From positions 1,116,001 through 1,180,000 of the forward strand of contig JAACJK010000220.1 in assembly GCA_013368325.1 (NCBI GenBank): a stretch of 64,000 nt of DNA, given 5' to 3'. Positions 20,376 through 33,200 of this stretch are shown piece after piece (position 1 is the stretch's first letter; each line of letters starts with the position of its first letter). The position numbers and the translations under genes were made by a program. A model generated the notes under the pieces. That model had not been told where the DNA came from and searched no databases. It saw nothing but the letters and a program-made list of their open reading frames with translations. This stretch comes from Ephemerocybe angulata. Its lineage: Eukaryota > Basidiomycota > Agaricomycetes > Agaricales > Psathyrellaceae.

Positions 20376-23300
20376 TGGGGGTTCGTTGGCCCTCTTTTTC
20401 TTTCTTGCTGTGCATGGTTATGTTTTGTTCTTTCTCTTCTCCTTAGATTTTTGGTGTTCCTTTCTGTCTGATTGTCCGGCGTCACCTCTCTGTTCCCTCT
20501 TAACCTTATTTCGTGCTCTTTTCCTTTTTCTTCGATTTTTCGTTGTGTCTTCATCGTCATTGTCCATACCACATTACCCGCCTATCCGTCTGGGTCCATC
20601 ATTCATTCATCCATTGATTCGCTTTGCTAATATGCCATCCCACTCGCGGAGGCATACACACACTCTCTCATGTTACTTGCTTCCTCCCCGTCTCTCCCCC
20701 TCTTCCGCTACTACACCTGCACGTTAGTAATAGCAAGTCAACAATATCCAAGGATATATATCGCCGCTCGTTTCGCTTGTTCAGTAGATAGTCGTAGATA
20801 CTCTAGTAGTACTTACCCTTAGTCAGTCGCTCTCTCGATACCACTATACATATATCATGATACCATTCACATATTTCAAGCCTTTGCGGCGCCCGTTACG
20901 GTTTGTCCTCGGTTCGGTTTCTGAGTTTCTCGCTTGGGACGACCGGTTTGGTTGTCAGTGGGCCGGTGGTTGGTCAGATTTGGTTGGGAACATGCTGTTT
21001 TATTTGGGGATCCGGAGCTTGGCCTTGGAGAAATGGTCTTGCCTTCTCCTGGGTATGTGCGGTGTCAATTTGAAGGTTAAATGCTAGTGACGCAGTTGGA
21101 CTGTGTGGAACTCCTTCCAGTTAGTGCTACAGTCGAACAGCCCAAACCTGTTACCTGGCCTTGTTGGGGTTAGAGCCTCCTCACGCGACGTAGATGCGCG
21201 ATCTTGAATAAATGGTTTGAGCTGCGCATGCCCCTGGTTGCATGCGGTAGGATTCAGATCCCTTGGCTATGTGCTAGCGACGATGTTTGAAGGGGCATCC
21301 CGGGCTTGTCATGTGCTTTATAGACCCCATTTGAGAGGGATGATAAATCGCTGAGCGCTTATGATGGCTTAGTGCGCTGGGAGCACGAGGCTGACTTGGG
21401 TTTTCTGGTATGCTATGCCTCATGGTATGTATGGGAGAAATGGTCATATGTCTTTCTGGGCGTCCGCGGCTTTGGGGCGCCCTGAGGATGGGGATCGTGG
21501 TAGCCATGGGCTTGGCAGCCTAGACTCTAGAGAACGCCGTGTTACAGGGGAAGATGTTTGTTGTTGGAATTATAGCCCTGGCTGACGTCCTCGTGCACAT
21601 AAATATACACCCTATTTTTCACTCGTTCAAACGAAACAATACGGACCTGCAGTTAACTGCCTTATCTTCAGAGCTATTTGAGAACCCGGATAATTCTCGG
21701 GGAAAATTAAGCGCCGGTGCATGTTATCCTGAATGTTGGGACGGAATGCTTGACGAGCGATTGCATTGAGCAAGGGAGCTGGTGTTGGAACTTGGTAAGA
21801 TGCCGGAAGTAATTCTTCAGTTTGATTACCAAGTTTTGGAGGAGCGATTCAGTTGTGTTCCGGGGTTCTACGCAGCAATGATCATGTAGTGCGACTCGCG
21901 GATCGCAGAATTTATTTTGGAGGTTTGTGGGAGCAAGGACTCTCCCCAGATAGATGTATATGTGTGGTATGGGAGTAATAGTACTAGGATATGATTGCTG
22001 GCCTCTGGCTTACTTTCTGGTCATTACATCTGCGCCTGGTACAAGGCTTCTGAAGCGCTACCGTGAAGAGACTGTGGGATTCCGTTGACTTAGTAAACAC
22101 CCTCATTAGAAGACCCTGATGAAGCGTATGTAAGGGTCCCGGTTCCAGGTCGTTAAATCCAGATTTGTCTACACAGGACGATCATCGTCCTCGCTACTTC
22201 TCTCTTCTTGGGACCATGAAACGTCAAAGTACGGTACATACAATCTCGTAAAGCGCGTGTCTATGTACACGTGCGCCGCGTCCTTGTTCTCCACAAAATA
22301 GAACAGTGTGAAGCGTTTCAGCCAACTGCGCTTTATGTATTGAATAGAGATTGAAGTCAAGGAACGCGTGAATGGGCTGAAGGCCAAGGCGACGAGACGA
22401 GAATATTGTGCTCCATGAGGCTTCGTATATTCGTAAGTAGCCATGGTGTGTGATTGGATTGCCGCTCTTCCGATGGGCTCCCGCACTGGGCAGGTTTAAT
22501 TGAATAAGATCGACCGATGGCCGTATTCTATTCAATAAACCTGCCTACAACGGGTATGGGGGTTATCTAGAGGTTACTATTCGCGTTGATAGAGGCTGAT
22601 GGGTCGTTATCGATTTATCGTTCGACTTGAGCGGCGCCCGGCGTCAATTCAGACGAAAATAAGCGCTTTGATGACAGCATCCCGTCGCTGAATAGACTGA
22701 ATGCGTTTCTTAGATAACCTGAGCCAGGAACCAGGTTACTTGTTCGCTCCCCAGGACCGTTTCAAGGGCCTTGACTGCGGAAAGTAATCTTGAATACTTC
22801 TTGTACGTGAACATCGTACACCGGACAGCTTTTCCGGATTTGCTGTAGCATACGTAGAGTGGGGAATGCCGGGGAAGGCCGGGGAAGGCCAGAGGAGGGT
22901 CGGGGGAACTGAGACCGATGCACATATGCGCTGAGGGTGTGCTGCGCAGGACTAGGATGTGTAAGTATGCTCGGTACGTATCCTCCCACTTAGACAATGT
23001 ATGTGTCAAATAGTCTGTGAAGTCTGTTTCTGCTAGAAAGATATCAGGCGACATTACATCGAGTCAACCACTCATATGCATTTCTACCCAAACTTCAGCC
23101 CCAATCTTGCCTTGCTAAGGATATGATAGAGAGGGTGCCAAGCCAACCATCACATACGAAAGATGAAAGCACATCCTTATCGAACGATACGTGAACCCTG
23201 AGTCTTTTAGTAGGCGTAGATGAATAACAAATTGTAACATTGTAACATAGTAGTAAGCCCATACAACATCTCTGATCCATGGAAATAGTGCATCCCACGG

Positions 23301-25514
23301 ACAAGTGGAAGGACACACAAACGGCGCCACACGCCCGGAAAGGAAATTGTGGCGACCGACGGCGGCGGGCGCGTTCCGGGGTCGTGTGATGGGTCGAAAT
23401 AGCAAGATCAAATGGCCTGCACAGCGCTGAAGGACGGTGGGGAGCGCGCGGACGAGGCGGTAGACTTCAGAAGGGCTGGTCGGTTGACTAGCTAGCCACC
23501 CGACAGAGGGCGGTGAAGGCCAGGATGAGGGTGACCGCGGGTTCCTCCGGGACCGTTGTCACCTATGGGGAATCAAACATATTCGCGCTACACAGAGACG
23601 CTGTCCCTCTCGGAGCCGGGCGGCTGAGTACCTAGCTATGCGTTTGATAGCTCTGCGCTTACTCGCCTACCTGGTCCTAGCGTCCGGTTGACTCGCGTCT
23701 TGCGGTCGAGGTAGAGCGCTCAACCAGGCTCAACCGCGCAACCGATGACCGCCCGAAGTCCTCGGGTCGGGAAGCGCTGCGGCTCGTGCGAGGTCCCTTC
23801 AAGTTGATAGGGGGTCGGACCGTCGACGCCTATGCCTGTTTCTGTGGACGTGAAACGCGTATTGAGGCTTCTCCTGATGCAGGTGCACTTATTGTTTTTG
23901 AAACGCGTATTTTGGACTCAATGTGCGGGATGGTTATCTACGCTCTAGTGTCTCTACATCGGTGAGTTTGCGAGATACGCCACGGCTTTTGTAGACTTTG
24001 AAAGGGTCGCTCCTACTGGATTCATAAGCTGGTGTGGGTTTTTTGGAACTGTTGTGAGTTGTCTACGTTTCGGCCGATGAATGAGGAGGGCTGCTTTAAT
24101 TGTCGCGTCCTGACTCGAGCGGTGTTGTATCATAGAACATCTTCTGAGCTGTCCTCCTGGAGTAAGCGAGGCCAAGGCCTGGATATATCCAAGATGTAAA
24201 GTCGCATCTTTGAAATTACTGTACATTCGACGTATGTATGTAAGAGCGAGAGATGGGGCGATAATTTGACATGAAGGTTGACAGAAGAAGGGCTTAAGGC
24301 GTGCGTTGGCCATGCGTTGAGGGTCTGAAGCGGGTGCAGGGAAGGGCCGGACCTTGTCGAAGCTGGCGAGGCACCATAGTGCACGGTTTCTCCGAGCTCT
24401 TGAAGGCCCCACAGGCGGTCTACGGGGTGTAATGGCGTGCGCACCTCAGCTTGTTATTTGAACAAGAGAAATACTTGAACGCAGGACGAGCCGGCGGATA
24501 TTTGCTGTTATTCTTGATGGGGAAATAAATGGAAGAGCAGGTGTTCCCTCGATGAACGAGGAGCAACGAGGACGCATGCTCCACAGTTTATGATCATGGG
24601 ATGTCATGATGGGAGGAAATAGAACTATTAGAAGGAAGACCTGGGGGCTGAGATAGAGGAACAAAAGTCCCTGAGTCACAGAACCACCCCCAGAAAAAAG
24701 ATATCATGGAAAGGGGTATCGAGAAATGCTGGAGAGGTGTTGTGTTTCTGGGAGGGAGAACCACAGATTGAGATAATGGGTGATTGGGAACCGCACCGGG
24801 TGCTGTGTCATATACTGGCCAAGGTATTCTAGCATGGTTAATTTGGGAGCGAGTGACCGTGGAATGCTTGTTGTTGAATGGACGTATGAACTGGCCCACG
24901 ATGGTCAGGGCACCGAGTGGAAATGCTTCCGTTAGAGCATAGACTGTGGCATAAGTACATGCGCGAAAGGCGGGTCGCGAGTTGCCTTTTTGCGACTGCG
25001 TCTTTGGTAATATAATTTGGGGTAACGCGAACCAGCGAACCAACCTGGGTGAGGCTGGTGTCACCATGCCACCCCTATGTCGCGGTGCCTCTGGCGTTCC
25101 TGGACAATTAGTGCGTACCGCCGGGAGTGCAGGCCGTGCGGCTAGCGCGCCCCGTCGGGCGGCATCGATCGTGATCGATAAGGTTTGGCTGACAAAAGCC
25201 TTCCGATGGGGACGCAGATTTGGGCGGCGCTTGAAAAAGGGGGTCGGCATCAGCACGTTGTTGCGAGGGTCACCCGGCAACAACGAAGCTGGAGTCTAAG
25301 AACCGCGACGGCGAGCACAGCAGTAAGGACGCCTCCTGGAGCACAGTTATGGAGATAGGCTTACGGTTTTCTGCAGCGGTCTTCGCCGGGAACGAGAAGG
25401 CACACAGGCAGAATTTGAGACTTGACTAAGCAGGTATTACTGTGGGCGGACCAGTTCACGGCCCAAGCGAGCATTCCAGGAGAGCGAAAAAAGACTTATA
25501 ACACCGCCGCGAAG
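20376..25514. other. Gene-poor region of about 5.1 kb
   Basis: No frame here shows family motifs, convincing splice pairs or a good start. The first 350 bp are T-rich and look like the 3' UTR of the DHHC gene. The largest open frame (229 codons, minus, 24594-25283) has no ATG at its start and biased composition. Features seen: a tandem CCGGGGAAGG-type repeat near 22868-22890, a 13-bp direct repeat containing ACGCGT at 23851-23863 and 23899-23911, and a perfect 7-2-7 palindrome at 25164-25179. The right part is probably the promoter and leader of the transcription factor gene at 25515. Confidence 0.5.
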
Positions 25515-28500
25515 ATGTCAGCCCCTCCCGGCGATCCAAATCCCTCTGCAGCCCCCAAGCAGCCGCTGCCGTCTGAGCCGCTGCCGACCACTCCGAAGCC
25601 GACCACCGCTGCCCCCAAACGCGCTCGGCAGCCCAGGCGACCGGACGAGAGCGCCGCCAGAGACGACGACCACCGCCCCCCGACGACGCCGGACGCCGCC
25701 CCACCGCCCCCGCCGCCCCTCGTCCACCGTGAGTCCACCGTAATATCCACAGCGACCTTGGCTCATATTTGCAGACCACCACTACTCGACGCCGCCGGGG
25801 CCTGTGTTCCAGCCGTACCACCATCCATATCCCCTCATGAATCCCCCATACCCCGTCAACGGGTCGCCGTACCCCCAGCACCACCACCCAGCGTACTCCC
25901 CAAATCCCAACGCCCCGCCCCACCCACATGCCCCGCCCCAGTACTCCTATCCCATGCATCCCGGAGGATACCCCTCCTACCCCCCATATCCCCAGTATCA
26001 CCACCAGCCCATGATGATGTACCCACCCCAGCAGCCGCGCCAGGGCGTCCCAGAAACGCCCCAGCAGCCCCCCGCCCAACCCGCAGCCTCCTCCGGCACA
26101 AAGCGCAAGCGCAAGGGCGACCCAGGGCGTGCAGGAGATAAAAATTCAGACGACGAGGCCCCGCCATCCGCGAGCGAGCCAGGCCGTCTCACACACGCCC
26201 AGCAACAGGCCAATGATCTCAAGAAGCGCACAAAGACGGCACGTCCCATTCCTGCAACCTTGTTCCCTTCTGGGCGTCTGACGTATCTGCTTCTCTAGCA
26301 ACGTGCCTGTGACTCGTGCCGTAGCCGCAAAATTAGATGCGATATCCTCCCCGATACTGTGTGTGCCCCCCATTGGTCCTACCGTCTCCGTTTTCTTATT
26401 CCCCCTTCAGGAGCCCCAGGTCTGCCAACATTGTAAACAGTACTCCTTCGAGTGCACCTTCTTCCTTCCTATTACGGAAACGCGCTTCAAGAAGAAGAAA
26501 ATCGAAGAGGACAGCACCCCAGCGGAAAAGGAAAAGGACAAGCAAATCGCAACCGCCATCGCGAGCTCGTCCGCGACCCACGACACTCGTCCGAAGCAGG
26601 ACGTCGCCGTTTTAGGTAGGCAGATACCCTTTCAGCACCTTGCCAGACTCACAGGACATTTCAGGACCTACCGCTCCCCCGTATCTCTTGCATTCTCAAG
26701 CTTCCATCTCGTCTCGCGTTTACGAAAATTACGACCAGCGGTACAACCACACCTTCCAGGTCAGCAACTCTGGCGATGGGTTCATACAGGTTCAAAAGCC
26801 GAACAACGAGGAGCAGCATGTAGCCCAGCCCAAGCCCATCGATGTGCACGTCGAGCGCGATGTCATCGAGTCGCTCATCAACGCCTACTTCAGCGATATT
26901 GCTCCCATGCTCCCTATCATTTCCAAATCCGAGTTCCTTGCGACCCCAAATCCCCCGCCCGTTCTCCTGTACTCGATGTGTCTCGTCGCCGCAGCAAGGC
27001 GCGAAGTCCCACCTCAAATTTTCGACAGCATTCGCTACACGGTCAACAACATCATCAAGGCAGAAGACGTCCTGTCGACAGCTACTATTGTCAATGTGCA
27101 GGCACTGCTGATCCTCTGCATGACGGGCGATTGTCATTCCCAGTTCGTCCCCTCGGCGCTGTCGGCCCTTTGGATCAGATTGGGATCTGCTATCAGAATG
27201 GTTAGAACATTGTTTCAGACCATGGTTCGACGTTTGCTGACGTCGCGTTAGGCTCAGGATCTAGGCTTGCACCGTGCAGAATCCGTCAACTCCAACATCG
27301 AGCAGAGGCGGCGTCTGTGGGGCGCCTGCCTCATCTGCGATCGATGGTGAGCTTCTTTCCACTATGACTAGATTTTTTTTTACTGAACCCGCAAATAGGG
27401 CGAGCATTGCCTATGGACATCCTTCTATGATAGATGTACAGGATTGCGATGCAAGACTACCCTCTTCTGGGGAACTCACCGATCTCTACCTAGACGAACT
27501 GGTCCGGCTTAGCATCATTCTGGGCCGAGTGCAGAAGACTATTTATACGTGAGTTCCTTCAAACAGAGTATCATGTCCTCATTTGGTAACCTTGGCCTGC
27601 TGTCTTCAGGCCTTCTGGGCTCACGTTTACAACCGATGATATGCTCTACGAGCTCCTCGCTGATATGCAGCGCTGGAAGGAGGGGCTCCCTGACAATCTT
27701 AGATTCAACGGGCCGGATAGCCCTCGAAACGCAGGTATGTTTTTTGTTTTTGGAGCTGTCACAAAATTACTCCAGTCCATCCCTGACGATTTTGGTTTTT
27801 GTTTTCTGTTCCAGGCCTTCTGCATCTCTTGTACTCATGCGTGTGCATGATGTTCTGGCGTGTTTTCATGCGCATCAGCTACTCCTGTCCTACGCATCTC
27901 AAATTTAGCTTGACGGTCGAGCAGTGGTCGGAGCTTGTCACTCTCACGGGAGAGTGCATTGATTGGCTGGACGCCAATGAACGGGTGTATGATGTCTGGC
28001 TCCTGATCGCCTACGCAGTCACATCGTGTGCTCTTGTCCAGGTGCGTTCTCTTCTCTTTCTGGTGTTCGTTCAAAGTTCTTCCCCTTCTTTTGATTCCGT
28101 TTGTCGGACGTGCTGATTAATTGATTTGCGATTTAGTATCACACCTTTATTCGTCGGAAAGACCCCGCTGCCCAGGACAAGCTGCGGAAACTCCGAGATT
28201 GCGTGAGGAGATGGGAGGGCTCGATCTCGCCTGATCATATGTCTGCCCGGCGCAAGGTACGTCACTCGTGCCTTCTCATGAGAACCCTTATGTTTTTAAT
28301 TAACATGCACCCCAATATGTAGACTGCGGAGATCATCTCGCTGCTATTCGAAGCGACGCAGGGCCCCGCCCAGCCGCTCGAGACACCCGCGTTGAATCCG
28401 ACGGGAGGCGTAAGGGGGAACCCACCTGTGATGCTGGATTATAGAAAGGACCCGACGAGGCCTGGAGGAGGGGTCTTTGTGGCACAGGATACTGGGCATG

Positions 28501-29091
28501 CACGGGAGACGTTGAGGGATCTGCCGGCGGGTGTGGTGGTGAGCGCGTCGGAGATTGAGGAGGACGACGATGCGGCGGGGTCGATTGATGGGGATGGCCA
28601 GGAGGTTGAGCAGCAGGTGCAGGTGCAGGCGCCGAGTGGAGGAGAGGGAGCGCCTGCTCCGATGGTGAATATGACACCGTTGTCGGTTGGGACGGCGGGG
28701 AGTGGCAGGGGAGGCCAGTACTCGAATGTGAACCCTGCGATGAACTTGCAGGCGTCGCAGAGCGGGGGAACGAGTGTGCAGGTTATGAATATTTTGGATG
28801 GGAGTCAGAGTGGGAGTGCGATGGCGGATATGGCGATGGCGGATAATGGGTATTTGGAGGGGATCCCAGGGGGGATGTTCGATTGGGGTGAGTGTTGTCA
28901 TCCTTTTTCTTATATAGAAGGAAGTTGCTAACTGTATAACTGGGGGTTCAGGTCAGTGGGATACGTTCTTCTCGAGGTTTGCCGCGCAGGGAGGGAATAC
29001 GAGTGCGACTGGGATGTCGGCGTTTACGCAGCATCAACAACAGCAGCAGCAGATGGCCCAGCAGCAGCAGCAGAAAGGCGGGCAACAGTAG
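25515..29091 (+). CDS. Zn2Cys6 transcription factor with fungal-specific regulatory domain
   Basis: Twelve exons: 25515-25728, 25775-26238, 26299-26358, 26411-26615, 26665-27200, 27252-27346, 27399-27548, 27610-27734, 27815-28041, 28137-28256, 28323-28887, 28952-29091; 966 residues. The N-terminus is Pro/His/Tyr-rich with a KRKRK stretch. The binuclear zinc cluster is C-x2-C-x6-C-x10-C-x2-C-x6-C (Cys230 to Cys261), followed by a basic KKKK linker. The middle matches the fungal_trans fold: DIAPMLPIISKSEF, AQDLGLHRAESV, RRRLWGACLICDRWASIAYGHPSMI, DCDARLPS. The C-terminus is acidic, then Gln-rich. Intron 2 needs a GC donor (26239) to keep the zinc cluster in frame. It probably regulates metabolic genes, but the target pathway cannot be read from sequence. 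Confidence 0.92.
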
Positions 29092-29572
29092 GACGTAGTC
29101 GTTTCGCAACTTGGACAACTGTTTCTTTCATCCGTTCGTACAATTTATATCCATTCTTTTCCATCCGTTATCGAAGTCGTTCCCGCGTGGGCGTCTCCTT
29201 CCCCAGAGTAATTCTTCCTTGTACTCAAATTTATAATGAGTTTCACTCAGACTCATAATAAAGTTTCTTCTTTCTTTTCTTTGTACGCGCCTTCTTTTTT
29301 GCATTAATACGTCGCCTAGCTCTTGAACGCTTGAATTGGAGATCCGTTTTTGATTGTGCGTCTGGGACGCCTGGACGCTGTGTGGGAGAGTAGTGAGGAT
29401 GGCCCCTAGGGAGGGTCAATCGATCGCGGGCAAATGGAGTAGGTAATTAGGTGCGCCTTCATCATTTTCGCCATGCTGCAGATATACTTAACGAAACACG
29501 CGTTATAGTACTTTTTCTTTGTTTGGGGAGGTGTTATCGCGCCGACCCCTGGGCGCTTAGAAGCGTCAAAGA

Positions 29573-29588
29573 CCCGGCGCTTATTTAA
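29573..29588 (+). promoter_or_regulatory. Element shared by GTPase B and C promoters
   Basis: The 16-mer CCCGGCGCTTATTTAA is identical at 34665-34680 in front of GTPase C. The TTATTTAA part is TATA-like. The flanks do not align, so it is either a retained promoter element or a remnant of the duplication. Confidence 0.4.
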
Positions 29589-29862
29589 CCTCGCTTGATA
29601 CGCGATCACCGAGCGCGTCTACTTCGGCATCTTCCTTCTTGGGTCTAGGAAAATCGTTCGTAATCAACATTGGTTCGAGAGAAATGGTTTTGGCGAGTCA
29701 AGTTCAATTTCTTCTCTGCGATTATACCTTGTCTAATGTGCATAGCATAATCGGTTTTTCCAAGTCCGCGTATATCAAATTGGCGAAATATGACATAAGT
29801 GGTTCGTGCGCGGCGGAGTATGAGATTCTTGGTGAGTGAGGCTCTTTTCGTTTCGCTTTTTG

Positions 29863-29885
29863 ATTTGTGCAGACTGTGCACAAAT
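29863..29885. promoter_or_regulatory. Perfect inverted repeat upstream of GTPase B
   Basis: Two 9-bp arms, ATTTGTGCA and TGCACAAAT, flank a 5-bp spacer. The spacing and symmetry suit a dimeric regulator, but no matching factor is recognised. I saw no copy upstream of GTPase C. Confidence 0.35.
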
Positions 29886-30210
29886 TAAATACCCATGGTT
29901 CCTACGTATGGAAAAGGGGGGATGCCGGCGGAGTTTTAAAGTGCTCAAGCCTTGGTATAAGTACTTGAGGATGGCTGCCTGGCTCTCGACGCTTCTTTCT
30001 TTCGTTCCACATCTACTCCAGCCTAGCGGCCCGCGTAGTCTTTGCACCGCACACGAGGCACACCCGACTGTCCGGGAAACACCGTCACCGACGACAAAGC
30101 ACGAGAAGCCATTTGAAGCGTCACTGGCAAAGCACCTAGCAAGCGCCAGCCCGTCGCCTTCAACGACAACCAGTATAACGTCCTACCTTCTACAAAAGGG
30201 TACGGGTCAG

Positions 30211-33200
30211 ATGGATGGGTACATGAACGTGAGTAGAGCACATCGTCTATATTGCAGAATGTTGTGAAGACTCGCCGATGCTGACTCGTCGTCGTCGTCA
30301 CAGCACTCGCCGGGATCCAGCGCCAGGTCATCTGCTAAAGAGGACCACGAGCACACTCCCGAGGAAATGGTGGGGGAGGGTTTGCGGATGTTGAGGACGG
30401 CCGTAGATGCCTTGAAGAAATTAACCATCAAGGACGAGAATCGAAAGAGGGAATGGGAGAAGGAAATCGAAGAGTCAGTTCTGACTGACTGCCTCTGCTC
30501 TACTTATACCCAACCGATGGATCAAACAGGCTTAGAAAAACGAAGAAGGATAAGCTGACTTCGGTGCTAATTGCATTGTGCGGTGGTGGGTCTAATCCTC
30601 TGAGCTTTCCCTGTATGATCCTCAACACTGATGGCGTGCTAGTCACCGGCGCAGGGAAGTCGTCGCTTTGGAATGCTGTACTGGAAGGTGCGAGACATCC
30701 CCTCCCTAGTGTTTCCCCATCTGACCACCATATAGATAATATCGTCCCGACCAGTGGGGTCCAAGGTGCGTACACGTCTGCTCTCGGTGATGTACATTTA
30801 TTGAATGTTTACGCTAGCCTGCACGTCTGTTGTCACAAAGATATCTTACCACAAGCACACGACAATTCGCGCGGATGTATCTTTTCTTTCTGTCGAAGAA
30901 TGGACCCAGGAGTTGAATTTTGTGCTTCGTGACCTGGAGGACAATCCTGAGGGATGCAAGAAGGGAGACTCGGAGGCAGCAGTCGCGTGGCAGAAGGTAC
31001 GGCCACTTTCCTGACACTCCCACCGGCGTGGGCCAATGAATTTGATCATAGCTTCATGCCATCTACCCTGCTTTGTCGGTTGAGGCACTCATTAAGATGG
31101 ACGCTCAGCAAGTCATGTCTACGAACCTCGGTGAGTTCACGATCCATAATTCAATTCTAAACAATTCTAAGATCGCGGGTTTCCGAGCGCAGATATGGCC
31201 GGAAAGCTGGGTACTGTGGAAACTGTGTTTGGAAAGGATTCGGCGGAGTTCAGCGAGAGGATTGCGAGATACATCGACTCGGCTGAGGCAGTGAATCCCG
31301 ATGGCGAGCCCGATGCTATTGCTCTCTGGCCCTTGATCAAAGAGGTCCATATTCGCTGCAAGTCAGATGTATTATCTACGGGTGCTGTTGTTGTAGATCT
31401 TCCCGGTACGCCCTTCGCGTGGAACGACCCGTTACCATCCGCTGATCATCGACTTTAGGTGCCGCTGATTCCAACGCGGCGAGAAACCGCGTCGCTCAGG
31501 ATTACTTGAAAAAAGCCGACCGGATTTGGATCCTTGCTGAAGCCTCCCGCGCCGTAAGCAACAAGACCGCTCAAGGTAAGTATCTGTACGATAATATGAA
31601 ATCGATTCTTAACTTGCGCCGATATAGACCTCCTCGGAGATTCCTTCCGTCGGCAACTCCACAGTATGTCCTCCCTTTGAGCTCACCGTCGTCTCGTTTG
31701 TTCATTTTACCTCGTCACACTTCTATGTTGTAGTGGGTGAGTTCGATCGTTGGCAACCCTTTGATTGTATGTAAGACTGACAGTGGTCTGCGTTACCTAG
31801 ATGATAAGTACGCATATCTCTCAGATCCCTATGGTATATGTGTCCTGACCTAAACCACAGCTATAACGATCAGAAAATTACATTTATCATCAGCAAAACC
31901 GACGATATCTCGTGCGGGGAAGTTGCGTCGTCTCTCGGACTCAACACGAACGAGGAGTACCGAGAGATTCAATCTCGCATTGCGAACTTTGAAGGGAAGA
32001 GGAAAGTATTGATAAGTGAGAGAGAAACCCAAGGGAAGCGCTTGAAAGGTACATTCTCAAAGCTTCATGTTCAAATCTACACCGACTTACTTAACCTGTA
32101 GCGGTGAGCGACCGGATACATGCGCTTGAGCAGGAGGGACTGCACGCCAGTAACGTCTCGAGCGACAGTCTGGGGTATCCGGTCTTGCACCAGAAGTCCT
32201 CTGTCACGTCTCATCGAAAGCGAAAGCCCGAAAAGAATGCAACCCGCAAAGCAGGCCCTTCGAAACTGCCCCGCCGGAACTTGAACGAAGATGTCAGAAA
32301 CACGCCGCGGAACAACCTGGCAGATACCGACTCCAACGAGGAGACCTCACAATCTGTATCGGAACCCGTGGTCGAACAAGACGGGGCACCCGGCATGAAT
32401 AACGCCTCGGAGATCGAAAGCACCCAGGTGCAGAAAACGGTGGAGCCACGAAACGCCAGGGGAAAACTATTGGGACTTCAGCAAAAACACGACGAGCTGG
32501 ATGAGAAGGAACGAGTCGTGGCGGTTAAGCTTGCGGACCTTGCAGAGGAGCTTAGAAAAGTTCAGAAGGAAAAGAATGCGTGTTGTTCGTTAGCCAGAAA
32601 CGAGGTTTGTGCTTCGTTCTATCGATTGTTTAGTTAGAGTGAGCTAACCTAGATCCTTGCTACCCAGCACACGATGCAAATCCTTAAAGCCCAATTCCGT
32701 ACCGGCATCCAGGAGATGGACGGTGGGTTGGTCTACGCTCTACGTAACAAAGTTTGAACACCGATTCTAGACATACCCGAAGGACCCCATGAGTCAGAGG
32801 AGGGCCATTCACGGAACAGCAGAGGTCGGCCACCGATTGTTTTCTATCGGTCGTGATGTCTAATTTGACAGTTATGTTCCTAGATTATGAGTCTATCGAT
32901 CTCCCTGTCTTCGCTTGCTCGAGCCGCGACTACATGAGGCTCACAGGTGAGTCACTCATATATTTTGATTCTGAACTATCCCTCAACGGGTGCATGTAGG
33001 CCAACTACAAGGGGATGGGGAAGCCAGTTGTTTCTCGAAGTTAGACGACACCGGAATCCCCGCCATACAGAAGTGGTGCCGCGACTTAACCCTTCCCTCC
33101 CGTCAAATTGCTGCGAGGAACTTCCTTCTGCGCCTTGGTGACCTCGTGGGGGATGTGAAAGTCTACATTGAGAACATCCACAACGGGTCTATCGCTGGCA

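Larger units (their letters stand above)
29092..30210. promoter_or_regulatory. Intergenic region upstream of GTPase B
   Basis: A 1.1-kb region between the transcription factor stop and the start of GTPase B. It holds the T-rich 3' UTR of the former, a 16-bp element shared with the GTPase C promoter (29573-29588), a 9-5-9 inverted repeat (29863-29885) and a GTATAAG stretch near 29955. From about 29985 to 30210 there is no ATG in the B frame, which supports 30211 as its start if transcription begins near that TATA-like element. Confidence 0.45.

Noticed and set aside
23400..23900. A GC-rich stretch that at first looked like an RNA gene
   Set aside because: No tRNA B-box, acceptor stem or rRNA-like core could be found by eye.
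24594..25283. A 229-codon minus-strand frame upstream of the Zn2Cys6 gene
   Set aside because: It begins at TTG rather than ATG, shows no recognisable domain and has biased composition.
30997..31051. Possibility that GTPase B is a pseudogene because of frame breaks
   Set aside because: All breaks coincide with GT-AG or GC-AG introns that close the frame, and the other paralogues share nearly all of them.
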